64,000 nt of DNA, from assembly GCA_949357655.1 (NCBI GenBank), contig CASHTG010000019.1:744001-808000 (forward strand). Reading direction: 5' to 3'. The translations under genes and the position numbers were made by a program. Below the pieces are notes generated by a model. That model ran no database searches. It saw only the letters and a list, made by a program, of their open reading frames with translations, and was not told where the DNA came from. Below are positions 24,767 to 37,002 of this stretch, one piece after another. The stretch's first letter is position 1. Each line of letters opens with the position of its first letter. Origin of the DNA: Parascedosporium putredinis. Taxonomy: Eukaryota; Ascomycota; Sordariomycetes; Microascales; Microascaceae.

Positions 24767-25540
24767 ATGCCGAACTGGAAGGATGAGTATCTCGCGGAAC
24801 TTCTCCAGGCCGAGAAGAACAACCCCGTAAATATGGAGCTTGTGGAAGCCTGTGCGCATCCCCCGCCCACAAGAGACCCAGATGAATCGCGTTTCCGATA
24901 ATATCCCTTTCCCCCAGCTGACTTTTCCTTCTAGGCTCCCAACTTGTTGACCGAGTTGCTTCCTAGAAGCCGAAAAGGCCGCCCTCGAGAAGGCGGGCCC
25001 TCTGACGTCGACTCAGGCGAGCGGGAAAAAGTCCCGAAAAGAGCCAGAGCCGGCGAGTACTAGTGATGACTATACTTTGACACAACTTCAACGCGACCTC
25101 GCCGAAGCCCTGCGGTCAAAGGGCTTTTTTGAATCCAGGGCTAAGGCGGCCGAGGCAGAGCTGGCAAAGCTCAAGAGCAGCTCCAAGAACCACGACAAGA
25201 CCGTGAGGGAGCTCAATGCTGATAGGAACAAGATTATGACCAAGCTCAAGGACAGGGACCACGAGTTGCGAGAGCAACGCAAGCTTTCCTCGGTACGACT
25301 ATAGAATCCCCTCACCTCCCCCATATAATCTTATTAGGATGTGACGCTAACCAGACGCCCTCGTAGAACATCCAAGATGAAATGATTGCCTTGAATCTTC
25401 AGCTATCCGTCGCCGAAAGCGAGCGCGATCGGGTCAAGAAAGAGAATAGGGATCTAGTCGAGCGGTGGATGAAAAGTAAAGGTGCCGAGGCAGATAAGAT
25501 GAATATTGACAACGAGGCGCTATTTGATGCGAGCAGATAG
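24767..25540 (+). CDS. ATG16: Autophagy protein Atg16
   Basis: Small coiled-coil partner of the Atg12-Atg5 conjugate; the complex acts as the E3-like factor for Atg8 lipidation on the phagophore. The N-terminal Atg5-binding part reads MPNWKDEYLAELLQAEKNN, followed by NMELVEACSQLVDRVASLEA across the first splice. The rest is a heptad-rich coiled coil ending RDLVERWMKSKGAEADKMN. Exons 24767-24851, 24935-25292, 25367-25540. The first donor is an unusual GTGCGC, but it restores phase and the conserved CSQL junction. A single-base loss at about 24960-24965 interrupts exon 2. Length is about 205 aa, normal for fungal Atg16. The frame after the TAG stop stays open (see next entry). Confidence 0.92.
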
Positions 25541-25717
25541 GACCCGCACGCTGATGAGAGGTCTGATGCACAAAGAACACCGCGCCTGGACTCGCAACCA
25601 ACGCACGGCGTGCCTCCTCGAATGGACTCAAAGAACACGGACGAAGGTGCCATGAGCGACTGGGAACTGGACAGTGATTGTGAAGATGATGATTGGGACA
25701 TCGCTCATTTTCTCTAG
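25541..25717 (+). other. In-frame acidic open extension after the ATG16 stop
   Basis: Directly after the ATG16 TAG, the same frame stays open for 58 codons and then ends in a second TAG. The encoded peptide is strongly acidic near its end (MSDWELDSDCEDDDWDIAHFL in part). The chance of 58 open codons is roughly 6% at uniform codon use, so this may be an ordinary 3' UTR. Stop-codon readthrough, an alternative last exon that skips the stop, or a sequencing error at the stop are other possibilities. Confidence 0.3.
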
Positions 25718-26028
25718 GAGACTTGTCTGCAGGGCACATATCTATCGAAGCCTACCCTGCTACATTCAAGAAAACACGGCAACGCTGTGTTTGAGAATCT
25801 AGGACGCTCCTACTCAGACACCAACAATCCCGCCTGCAGCCCCTCAAGCTAATAACCAAATTGCAAAATGTTCGCTACAAAAGATATACATAGACCATCC
25901 ACCGAAAGACGCCAGCCACCCAATCCCGAGCGTTGCCATAATCTCTTCTTTTTCTATTCATCTTTCTCTCTTTGCTGTAAAAGGAAGGGGAGGGGGAGGT
26001 TTGAGAAAGAAGGGGGTATCGCTGACTC

Positions 26029-27632
26029 CTATTTCCGTGTTGAAATACAATACGTGCCACCTGCACTCGTCCAACTCACATAGTCCTCTGGATAGGTCAT
26101 ATCCTCAACCTCTAGGATGGTCCTACCAACGTCATTGGAGGCGCTTTTATGATCATGCACAAAGCTCTTGAGGGAGATGATCTTGCAGCCAGACTTGAGA
26201 TCAAGGAACATGCGGACAAGGTCATCGTTGAGCTGGGAAGTGAACGCCTGGTTGTTGACCAAGATGACGTCTGCGCGCTTCAGCGCGTCGTGGACTCTCG
26301 AATTCTTTCGAAAATCGCCGCGTTCAAGACGAACCTTGCCCGGGGCGATACCCCAGAGCAGGCAGCGCGCTGAAAACTCCTTTACCTGAGCGTCTGCCAG
26401 ATTGCAGGCGTTCTCCATCATCTCGCAACCCCAGCTCTCACAGCCAATCTCTAGGGCTGCCTGGAGAACGACGTTGCCGACGCCGGATCCGAGATCCACA
26501 AAGACCTGGTCTGATGTCATCTGGAGCTTTTCGACAAGGATGGAAGAGATGAAGGGATGTAGTAGTTCGCCATAGACGTTGTCGGTGCCGTTTTCGTACT
26601 TGGCTAGCAGCTCAACTTTGGGTGCGACGGTACGGTCATAGACCTGCTCGAGAATGAATGCTATAAAATTTCTCGGCAGTTCTTTTCGCCCGTCGAGGTT
26701 CCTCGTGATCGTTCCATCCTTGACAAGGTTCCAAAGCCTATCGTTGTATTCGTTCAGCGCCTCCTTGAACGCGGCAAGGTCTTGAACCCTGTGATTTGAC
26801 GCCTTCTCTAGTCGGCGCACGATACCCGTCATGTGGTTTGTGAATGGCTCGGCTTGGTCTTCCGTAAGGTATGTATCGGCTACGTGTTGAACGACGGCGA
26901 TGATGCTATGGACGGCGTCGATCTTGTCTTTACCCCAAACGAGCTCGTATCTAGCGAGAGGACCAAAATGGGAATGTTAGCCGTCTTCCCTTACTCCAAG
27001 AAGTACAAGGCAAGATACGAAAAAGAAACACAGGACATACCTCTCCCGTCTCTGTAGACTGGGATATTGTAAACGCACAGCAACCTCGTCTTCCTTTGCG
27101 CCAAGAACGGGGGTGCATTTTAGAGCTAGCGACGCGACATCGGCGGCGTGGATGAACCGTAGACCTTCGATACGGTGCTCGAAAGCCTTTTTGTGGCGGA
27201 GGGACCGGTTTGGGTCCACGTAGCGCCCGTCGTCTAGCTTCCCCCTCTTTTGCCTTTTGCGCGAGTTGAGCGCGCCGAGCCAGTCGTCATCGTCTCCAGA
27301 GCCCGAGTCGCTGTCGAACTCAACGCGCGACGTTGAGACAGCGGGGACGACCGGGATTTGTTAGGTGTGGAGGCTGCCTTGCGCTTACGGTCGACGTATT
27401 TCGCTTCACGGGCGACGGCGGCAGAATTGGCGGAGGAGCTGTTCGGTTGAGGAGAAGGGCGAGGAGAGGGATGGGCGGAGGAAGATCGCGAAGTTGCGCG
27501 GGACGAGGGTTTGAGTAGGTTGGAGGAGGACTTTGGAGGCTTCGGCTTTTGGGGAATGGGCACTTTTTCGACGCGGATCCTGGCGGCTTGGACCCCTTGG
27601 AAGATCTTGGGTTTCTTATCAAAGAGACCCAT
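26029..27632 (-). CDS. DOT1: Histone H3-K79 methyltransferase Dot1
   Basis: SAM-dependent nucleosomal methyltransferase of H3 lysine 79, acting in silencing and DNA-damage signalling. The N-terminus (MGLFDKKPKIFQGVQAARIR) leads into a basic, Ser/Pro-rich stretch, then DDDDWLGALNSRKRQKRGK. The catalytic Dot1 fold has NVYGELLHPFISS, the SAM motif FVDLGSGVGNVVLQA, SWGCEMMENAC and the active-site-loop motif LVNNQAF. Exons 27632-27041 and 26950-26029 flank a 90-bp intron with a GGCTAACATT branch site. One base is inferred missing at 27343-27346 (G4). Restored length is about 504 aa, in the normal fungal range. The catalytic exon itself is uninterrupted. It converges with ATG16. Confidence 0.95.
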
Positions 27633-29662
27633 GGCGAGGATGATTTTTGCGCCGGTCGCGCAACGCTAGGAGAGTTGGGACTGGTGCGCGGAGTTTTGCG
27701 ACACGAGGGACCGGGGGGCCGAGACAGCAACGAGAAGCGAGTGGGACGGTGGGAAAAAGAAAAAAGAGGAAAAACCTCGTGTGGAAAGAGTGGCTTCGGA
27801 TTTGAGGGCGAGAAGACTAAAAGAGCTGACAAAAGAATGTCCTGCTAGAGGGGATAATAAAGTAAGGATTGATGCCATGAAGCCGATGCTCAGACACTCC
27901 AAGGAAAGGCAGCAAGGTCAAAAATGAAGGTAAGAGTAGAAATTGGGGGAGTGGCGCGCGGAGTGGCTATGGTGGGGAGAGGGAACCATGAAGAATGAAT
28001 CGTCGGCTCAATCCCACCATAAAATGTCGATCCTCCCAGGCCAGAAAAAGAGGGAGCGTTGGTTGACATAAGACGCTAGAAAAGTTGAGGCGTCGTCAGC
28101 GTAGGCGGTTGAAAGGATTGCCGCAAGGAAAGCGACGCGCTGCGTAGCGTGGCGAGACCCTGACGGGCTGGGCTAGCCAGGGCGAGGTAAAGTGGGTGGG
28201 GGAGGAACGGAACCCAAGTGGCTGCGGTGGGGTCGAGGTTTAGTCACTCTTCACGTTGCACCGTGGCCCACCACGACTCAGAGACACATGTCCACGTGAC
28301 CTACTAGCTCGCCGCACGTCTGCACAAACTTGAAGTGCCGGGTGGGCCAAATGCGGCGGGCACTCAGTGTCCCAAGCTCGCCAGTGGAGGACAGTGCATT
28401 GAACATTGAAGCTCATGATGCTTGATCGGTCAACTTTGGGCCATGCTGTGCCTCCCACCTAGTCAGAAGTTCAGCCTCGGCCATGCCCAGAATTATGAAT
28501 CAGTTGATACAGATCCTCGGATACATACAGTGCTCTATCAATCTCGGGCTTCGTTGGTGCATTGGTGCATCGGTGCCAGGAGAAGCCATAATGGGCTTTC
28601 GCTCTGAAGCTATGAAGCTATGAAGATATCAAGAGAGTCAGCAACCCAGGTACTGCGGTCATTGATATTTAAAATATTGGTTCTAGCGACAGGGCCATCG
28701 CTACCAAGACAAAGCAAAGATATGAGAAAAACGAATGGGCATCAATCGTATGCTACTCAAGGATCCGTCATGATCGGCGGTGGAGGATTGCCGGTCCTGC
28801 CCGAGCGCCTCTGTGCCGAAAATCGTGGGAGGATGGATCCCAAGCGCATAACATGGCCAGAGGCCTGCATTCTTACTCTGCAGGAGCTTCTGATTTTCAA
28901 GGTCCACCAGGCTGGCTCGGTGTATTGTGTTGGTACTTGTTCCCCCTCTTGTTGGTGCTACTCTGGACCGTGATGTATCGGCTTTGATTTCGCTTTCATC
29001 CACAACCGCATCTAGTAATTTACCGCTCTGAGGTATGGACCAAGAAGAAGATAGAAAAGGGCAAAAAACTCACCATCATCGAACGCCGGTCACCGAGGAC
29101 TTGAGCGGAATCGGACTTTGCTCATCTCTAGGAACTTCCAGCCCGTCCCGTAGCCTGGTCCCTTTTCCCGGCCGAGAATTGCCAGCAAGGGGCGGCCGTT
29201 TGTTATATCCCAGATTAAATGTACAACCTGAAGTGCGGGGCCTGCCTCGACTCGCTTACACGAAGCTCTTTGTTGACTGGCCGAGATTTTAGCAGAGACT
29301 ACGGAACTCTCTGGAAAACATGGATCCAAAGCGTCCCTTTCCCGTCGTCGCACAGCATCGACGAATGCACCCGCGCCCAAATTAAGTCAGCCCAGATGTC
29401 CAATGTCAGAGTGCCATTGATATTTGGCACTCGGGCATTTCGAATGACCGGCAAGGCTCTGGAAGAGGGGGAATTGGACCATCTTCCGCGAGAACGGAGA
29501 TACCGGTGTATAAATATACCTGGCGCCGAATCTCGAGCTTTCCCAGCTCAAATAGAGCCTTCGGAACCATGCCACTCGCTTGACTAGCTACAATTCTCAA
29601 CGGTGTCTATCTACCCTCGAGTTAGTCGTCGTTCCTTTGTGAGACCTCTGATTTGCACGATA
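27633..29662. other. Intergenic between divergent DOT1 and GMC oxidoreductase genes
   Basis: 2.0 kb without a recognisable protein. Short direct repeats occur (GGTGCATTGGTGCATCGGTGC near 28555; GAAGCTATGAAGCTATGAAG near 28606). The right-hand end holds the TATA box and leader of the GMC gene; the left-hand end is the DOT1 promoter and leader. Confidence 0.5.
29509..29516 (+). promoter_or_regulatory. TATA box of the GMC oxidoreductase gene
   Basis: TATAAATA within GGTGTATAAATATACC, 147 bp upstream of the predicted ATG at 29663. Distance and sequence fit a canonical TATA element of a regulated fungal gene. Confidence 0.55.
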
Positions 29663-32098
29663 ATGGCTCCAGTTCTCTCACTTATGAGTCCCGCTCGGCT
29701 CGTCCCCTCGCTCCTCGTCGTTGCTTGGGTCTTCGTTGGCCATGTCGCCGCCCTGCCCGCCCATGCCTCGTCCGCTTCTATCCTCAAGCGGCAAGCAGAG
29801 TTGAGAGATGAGTATGACTACATCATCGTTGGCGGCGGAACTGTCGGTTTGACAATTGCGGATCGTCTCACCGAGGATAAAGACAGTAAGGACCCCGTTT
29901 TAAATTGGATGCGTAACTACGGCCAGGAAACTGGTCAATTGTGTGTGTGCACATCCGTGACTGACATCTCTTTCGCCTTATAGCAACCGTTCTCGTCATC
30001 GAGTACGGCTACCTGATTCCTCCAATGCCATTACGGCCATGGGTCCGGACGTCAACGCCGCATCTGACCACGAGATGCCTCGTGACACTCGGTACTACAA
30101 CATCACCAGTCTGCCCATGGAAGGCCTGAACAACCGAACCAAGGCCATTTCCGCTGGCTGCGTTGTCGGCGGTAGCACCGCTGTGAACGGCATGATCTTT
30201 GACCGCGGCTCTGCCGAGGACTACGATGCTTGGGTCTGGGCGACGGGCGACTGGCAGGAGGAGTACGGAAAGGAGTGGGGCTGGGACAACCTGCTGCCCT
30301 ACTTCAGGAAGAGCGTCACGTTCCACCCGCCCGATGAGCACATGGAAGAGGAGTACGGCATGACTGCCGACGCCGACGCCGCCTATGGCGGATCTACCCC
30401 GATCCACTCTAGCTACTCACCATTCCAGTGGCCCGCTCAAAGTGAGTTCCTCTGCCGATTTCCTCTTCCCCCATCCCCCAGATCCCTACCAATTGGTAAT
30501 ATTCAGTCGTACGGATAAAGATTTGCGGCTAACACCATCTCCAAGAGCTCATGTGGGATGCCTTCAAAACCGTGGAAGGGGTCGAGTTTCCCGTAGAGCA
30601 CGCCGCAGGAGACGCCGTTGGCGTGTACTGGTTCCCCAACTCCATCGACCCGGTCACTCGCTCGCGCTCCTACGCCCGTCTCGGCCACTACTCCAACGAG
30701 GGAGGCCCCCACACCCGACCCAACTTTCACCTTCTTCCCGGCTACCGCGTCACCCAGCTCCTCCTCGACGAAGTCGACGAGGAAGACAGCCCCGAAGGTT
30801 GGGAGGCCGTCGGCGTCAAGTTCGCGCCCCGCGACGGAGACATGCCCGCTCAACCGTACCAGGTCCGCGCTAAAAGGAAGTCATCGTGTCTGCCGGCACG
30901 TTCCATACCCCCAGGTTCTGCAGCGATCTGGCATCGGGCCGAGGGACGTCCTCGAAGCCGCCGGCGTTGAGGTCAAGCACCACCTCCCCGGCGTCGGCTG
31001 GAACTTCCACGACCACCAAATGTCCGCAAGCAGCTGGTCTTGTAAGTTTGCGCAGTCTCCATCTAGCTAAAAGGAGTCCCCTCGGTATCGTGCACCGTTT
31101 TTTGCTGACATTTCGCAGGGGGTGTCGAGGTTCAGCCATCCGCGGAGACCTTGGCTAGCGACCCAGAATTCATGGCTATGGCCAACGAGCTTTGGGCTGC
31201 AAACAAGACCGGTATGTGCCACATGCGTGCCCTCGGTCCCGTCACTTTTTCTTTTTCTTTTTCGCGGCTAACCAGAGAAACCTACCCTTTGGTATTCTTT
31301 CGCCTCTTCCAGGCCCTCACGCCGCATACACAAACAGCGGCGCCTTCCTTCCCCTCAGCGTCCTCACCGAAGAGTTCGCCGAAATCGTCGCCATGGTAGC
31401 CGCGCAAGAACCCACCGAATACCTCCCCGAAGGCCTCGACGAAACCCTGATTGCGGGCTACAAGCAACAGCTCGAGGTCCTCACTCGCCAGCTCAACGGT
31501 ACCAAGTCCGCAGTTCTCGAACTCATCTTCACCGGAGTCTCTTCGTTTCAACCCATCAACCTCCGCGTCCTCAGCCGAGGCTTTGTCCGCCTCTCCCCGG
31601 ATGACGACGGCGCCGGTAGGGGTGATGCCGAACCTGTCGTGGATTACCGCGCTCTCACTAACCCTGTCGACGTCCTTTTCAACCGTGTGATATTCAAGTT
31701 CATCAGACGCTTCTTCGCGAGCGAAGCAATGGTGGAGGCCCTAGACCCTACCGAAGTTGCCCCTCAGGCGGATGCCGACTCAGACGAGTTTGAGGAGTGG
31801 CTTCGAACAACCATGAACCCCAGCGTTGCCCATCCCAGTGGCACCTGTGCCCTCGGCCCCATTGAGTTGGGCGGCGTAGTTGGACCAGACCTGCGTGTTC
31901 ATGGTACCAGGAAGCTAAGGGTTGCCGACTGCTCGATTATGACGCTCGTGCCTGGAACGCACACGAGCTCAACGGCTTATGCTATCGGCGAGAAGGTTTG
32001 TCATTTTCAACTTTCATACAATATTGTGGTCTTCTTATTAACTTGCAATCACACTATAGGCCGCCGATTTGATTCGAGGTAAGAGGACGGTGGATTAG
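29663..32098 (+). CDS. Secreted GMC-family FAD oxidoreductase
   Basis: Glucose-methanol-choline oxidoreductase, probably secreted. A hydrophobic signal peptide (residues about 15-35) precedes the FAD-binding YIIVGGGTVGLTIADRL. Further family motifs are AGCVVGGSTAVNGMIFDRGS, SGIGPRDVLEAAGV (GMC signature 2), GWNFHDHQMS, and the C-terminal NPSVAHPSGTCALGP (catalytic His region) and VPGTHTSSTAYAIGEK. Exons: 29663-29885, 29984-30441, 30546-31041, 31119-31211, 31313-31995, 32060-32098; phases agree. One-base losses at about 30013, 30872-30875 (A4) and 30908-30912 (C5). Restored length is about 664 aa. The substrate (alcohol, sugar or aryl alcohol) cannot be told from sequence. It converges with the M28 peptidase gene with only 244 bp between stops. 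Confidence 0.9.
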
Positions 32099-32342
32099 TT
32101 CTGAGAGATAGAGGATTCAAAAGGCACATGGCGGTTGGGTCGCTCCAAGGCATCCAGGCACAGCGGAGGCTTGGAGTACTTGAAAAGAGAATTCATGCCA
32201 TACATGTAGTATTTCATCGGCTCAGTTGTCATTATATTCAGAATCGCTCCTTGCTCGAACATCAAATAGGGGCATAACACGCGCTCGCTTTGTCGCTAAG
32301 ACATCCACTCAGTTCCCACTCGTCTCTGTTTTACACAATACT

Positions 32343-34041
32343 CTAGTACAAGTTGTCGTGATCATGTTGGTGCGCGCAAGGGCGCACGGCTTGAACCTGA
32401 GCTAGGGCAGTCTCCCACTTGAGAAGGGCCATGTCTCCTCGCTTGCTTCTCGCCGGGGTCGTGGAGACATTTCGTGAAGGAATGCCTTCAAGGGATGCCG
32501 CGAACTCTGCAGCTACTCTTCCGGCAGCCTTGGTATTCAACGTCAAGGCATCCCAATGGATATTCCCAATATGATCGCAGGCTTGGTGGTAGCAGGGATC
32601 TTCAGGGTCCCCGCGCCGGTGAAAAGGCCAGATGATGGTATACCGAGGTCGAGGAAGCCAACGTAGTCGGAGGATGAACCGAATCCGCTATATCATTGTC
32701 AGTTGAGCAATTCCGAAAGGCTGGCAAATGCAAACAAGGGGATTACGAGGGATTGTAGGATGTACGCGCATACCCAAATTCGACAGGTTTTTCAGCTGCC
32801 TTGAGATAGTCGAATAGCTTTTGAGAGCCAATTTCTTCCCCGTCGTAGACGACGTAGGCTGGATTAGGTGAGCCGATCATGTCGTAGTTGAAGTAGTACC
32901 GAATCTTGTCAGCCTCCTCGGAACTAAGCTGACTAGTGTAATAGAGAGATCCAACTAGCCCGGACTCCTCGGCGCCCCACCACCCGAACCGCACCTTATT
33001 CTTGATGCCCGGGTGCTTTGCAAAGCTTCTCGCGATCTCGAGAATACCGGCCGTTCCACTCCCATCGTCGTTGATGCCCGGACCCTCCTGAACACTGTCA
33101 AGGTGTGCACCGAGGAAGATGACGTTGTCTGGATCGCCTTCTTTGGTCTCGGCAATGACGTTCCATGTTTCGCGCGTCTCAAAACGGAGTCAACCAGCAG
33201 AGTCACGTATAAGTTCGGGTTTCCAGGCCCCTGGAGGGATTCTTTCCAATAATTGGCAATCTCCAGCCGAATAATCGCCATGGGAAGAACCTTGTCACGG
33301 TTCTCGGAACCCAGTGTCGCGCTCTGGTACGTGTCACCAGGCTCTTGGTTGTAGATAATGACGGCAACCGCTCCATGGGCACGAGCGAGAATGAGCTTCT
33401 CCGACAGAGCACAGATACCTCTCTTGATCAGTGGGATCTTGCCAGTCGCGTCAATCCCTTCCCAGTCTGCTTCGGTGCACATGGAACCTTGGAACAGGAT
33501 TGGATGTTAGCCTCCGAGCTCTAAAGGATCACGGATGCCGTGGTATGGGCCCTCTACTTACCAGTTTCGTCGTTGACGGGGTGTCAATCATTAGGGCCTT
33601 AATGCCCTCCTCGGGTGTAGGAGGATTATACATAACGGAAAGAGCATACACAGTTCCCCCGTTGGGCCCAGTAACTCTGATTCTCCGGGTCTGCTCAAAA
33701 GTGTGGTTGAATGGCTGAATCCACGTGTCGAACGAATCCTTGAGGCCGTCTTCGACTTGCTCTCGGATGTAATCCACTGAGGCTTTGTATCCCGGAAGAC
33801 CGAAAGCCCGGTTCCCGTCATTTCTCTGGGCAATCCCATCTAGGTCCGTCAACGTCTGCTTCAAGCTAAGAGGGATAAGGCATTAGCGTTTTTTTTGAAC
33901 GACCATGGTATCGGGCTTCTATTCAGAGCCGACGAACCTCGAAGTGGTAATCTCCTTCTCAATCTGAAGGGGACTGAAGCACTTCTTCGCCGCAGCGCCA
34001 AGCGCAAGGAGCGGCAGCCCAAGAGAGAGGTATGATTTCAT
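32343..34041 (-). CDS. Secreted or vacuolar M28 aminopeptidase with PA domain (Ape3-like)
   Basis: Zinc aminopeptidase of family M28, similar to yeast aminopeptidase Y. Signal peptide MKSYLSLGLPLLALGAAA, then a protease-associated insert (ARAHGAVAVIIYNQEPGD). The zinc and catalytic set is complete: GAHLDSV (His, Asp), NDDGSG (bridging Asp), WGAEES (catalytic Glu), FNYDMIGSPN (Asp) and ACDHIGNIHWD (last His). Exons: 34041-33938, 33865-33562, 33487-32774, 32687-32343; introns 72-86 bp, the first with an unusual GTTCGT donor. One-base losses at 33578-33581 (G4), 33181-33184 (A4) and 32609-32612 (C4). Restored length is about 489 aa. It should release N-terminal residues from peptides outside the cell or in the vacuole. 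Confidence 0.93.
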
Positions 34042-37002
34042 CTTCAAGAACGAACTTGGACAGCGCGTCTCGAGGTGGAGAGGTGGAGTGTAGCTGTGAC
34101 TGGCGATAGCTTCCCGACGAAAGCTAGAGGGACGTACGAGGGGTTGTCCGACAAGAGCCGGATATTTATATTGCTAAGATATGGCAACGGCCAGTCATGG
34201 TATCTTAAGCCTCCCCCATTCGCGTTTAATCAAGACTAATAAATTATAATGATATTGGTCGGGGCGGCGGCGGGCGTGTTTCGGTCATGTAACTCTATAA
34301 GAAAGCCGGAATATTATTTATCTTGTAGAGGCGGTTAGATGATGGTGGTTTGCCCAAAATGTCATCATCGCTTGCCGAGAGGGAGCATGTCGTGGCTCGG
34401 AACAAGGCACCTCGCCTCTGGTCCTTCCGCGAGTACTACCAAAGGTCTGCCTAGGTGCAACCAGAAGAAATTGCGGCCCATGGATAGAGCGCTTGGAGAA
34501 GGAAGGTGGTGTGAATCCGAAAGAGACGATAACAGGCGGGGGATCGATGCATCACACATTTGGCGCTCCTTAAGGTGCATGCAATGGATGTGTGCCGATG
34601 GAGAAGCTTCATTCCGTTTATAGAAGGTTACTCCCAATCACACGGTATCCTAACTCGCACTTTTTCATCGCTGGATATCATAGATGGTAGTTACACGGGA
34701 GACGATTAGGACGCTTGCCGCGTTGCATTCCACTATTTCCCGGAATTTCCTGGACGCGTCGATTCGGCCTAGGAACGTTGAAGCGAGGGCGAGTTCTTGG
34801 CTCTCATCCTCGACCCGTGGAGAGAAAGAAAAAAAAACAGCCCGATTGCTCCTGCTCCGAGACCTGTGCTAGCTATCGCTTGTGTCTTCTTCCATTCATC
34901 CTCTCGTGTGCTCTGCCTGCGCTGCTCTGGAGTGCAGTGGCACAGTGCAATCTATCAATTGATCATTTGAGCTCTCCCTCAATCCTTTTGGCTACTCTAC
35001 ATGCGAAGACCTTTCACCCGCCGCATTGAGTCCGGATATATTATCGGGCGGGCGAGGAAAAAGTTCCAAGTGCGGAAAGTGCGGGGCGGGATGAAAGTGG
35101 CATATCAGGCACGAGGCAAGAGCATGCCAGAGTGAACTGGGAAGGATCGTCATTGACACTGGGACCGGCATCAAGTAGCTGCTTGGAGAAACACTCGAGC
35201 CTCTTCAAGCTGACGTGAGGTACAATTACTAGTCTAAGGAGAATTACGAAATCAAGAGTCTTCACACCAAGCGTCTTCCTCATGATCAACTCTCCTCCTT
35301 GAAACTAGCGCATGTGCTACTATGTATGAGCTGAACGAAGTTGCTTATTAGCTGGCAACTCCTTGCCATCCTTCTTCAGAGATCTAGTCTGGTGGGTGTT
35401 GATATTGGCGTCTACCCCTCAATTGGGCTTCTCCTCGCTTGTGTTGTGCGCATCCGAGAACGAGGTGAAGGATGGCAGTAGACTTCAACGACGCCGGGCG
35501 CGCATACCTCGATCTATCATGCTTGTCTGAGTTTGTTGGATGTCTTAAATGAGATGAAGAAAGCGTTTAACGCACCTTCCCTTCCCGGATGGCACTCTTT
35601 AACTTATTAGAGAGTCACGTAAGACAAGTGATCTACTATTTCCGACATGCCCGCTCAGACTTGATCATCTTAGTATTGAATATTGCTTCTTTTTCCGCCT
35701 TTTCTCTCCGGGAAGCCAGCAATGGTCACTGCTTGAAGGGTTGACGGTGCCGGGTGTTATTTGGCGACAAGGGACTCAGCGCGACTATTATCTATTTGCG
35801 TTGACTGCAAAAACAACGATAAGCCCCCGAAGCGAGACGTGATGCTGCACCAACATCATCGATACCGGTTGTAACACCACATTCTTCCACTCTTCGCCGG
35901 TCCATGGCAGGCGGCATAGGTCGGCGATGGACCGGCTGCCGGCGCCCGAACACTAGCGCAGTGGTGCGTCGCGTCGCTGATGGAAGGATCGGTTGACTCG
36001 TGACCGACCTGGGCTTCAAGTTGAGAGTCGGCTTTCTGGAAAAGGTACTTGATACTTGTACATCATTGTCATCAATCAACGACTGACGTGAAGGACCTCG
36101 GATGTGCAGCACCTTAAAGAGCGCGCCTGAATGGAGTTAGAGGCAATACAAATCCCTGACAATACGAAATGGAGACCAAGTAATAAAAAGGCAAGGATGC
36201 AAGAAATGAGAGGGTACAGTGAACCCGGACTGGACTGAAGGCCTGCGCGGCGGGGTTCGACATGAAACAGTGGGGCTTCCGTCCACGCGATGGCCCAAAG
36301 GCGGTTGTTGTTGCCTGGGCAACGCTTGTCATGTTTAGTGTTGTCAACAACAAGATCTGGCCCGCCCAAAACACTTCAGCCAATGATCCCCTCGTGCTGT
36401 GCTAAAACAGGACATGAACCCTCGACCGTGAACGACCTTGACCAGCCAGGGATCCTTTCTCAGTGCACGCCTTTCCCATCTTGGTCCGTCACTGCTGCGA
36501 TCGAACTGATGAACTGGAAGACACAGCCAATCGCCGTCTAGTTTTACCAGGCTTTCGCCCTCATCATCATCTGCAGCGCCCCCTTGCTTTTGCCTTCAAC
36601 GCACATCACAAAGCAAGCACGCCTGGCCATTCTTTCGTGCAATGCATCAGCCCTTGTACCTCTTCACTACTTGCGATCTTGTGTTGACGTCGGCCCTGCA
36701 TCTAAACTTGGAATAAACATTCACGCATACGCTTCCACTTTGTACCGAAGAAAAGTACACACCAGCCTTGTGCCTGCGCTTTCCTAATCTCGAGTCGAAA
36801 GGGAGACGCACCTCAAGCGTTCTCTCTCCCTCTTCTTCCCCTTTCCTGACATCGGAACGGGCCTCGACCTTTTACACCCATTCCCCTCAACCTTCCCGGA
36901 CTCTCGTCTCTTCCTTACCTCTTTTACCAACCCCAGTGTGAACCAACAAAGGCATATCGCCCCTACGCCTCTACAACTGGCCGGACTTGACTTGCAATCG
37001 CC
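34042..37002. other. Intergenic between divergent M28 peptidase and ASE1 genes
   Basis: 3.0 kb with only short, unrecognised open frames. The last ~220 bp before ASE1 are strongly CT-rich, as in promoters and leaders of highly expressed filamentous-fungal genes. The first ~130 bp hold the M28 promoter. Confidence 0.5.
34163..34170 (-). promoter_or_regulatory. TATA box of the M28 aminopeptidase gene
   Basis: TATAAATA read on the minus strand, about 122 bp upstream of the ATG at 34041. Position and sequence fit a TATA element. Confidence 0.55.

Noticed and set aside
24757..24769. TATAAATA next to the ATG16 start as its TATA box
   Set aside because: It overlaps the start codon, so it cannot position transcription for this ATG.
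36245..36265. GGGTTCGA-type string considered as a tRNA B box
   Set aside because: No A box or cloverleaf arms at suitable spacing. A search by eye for other B boxes on both strands found no convincing tRNA in the window.
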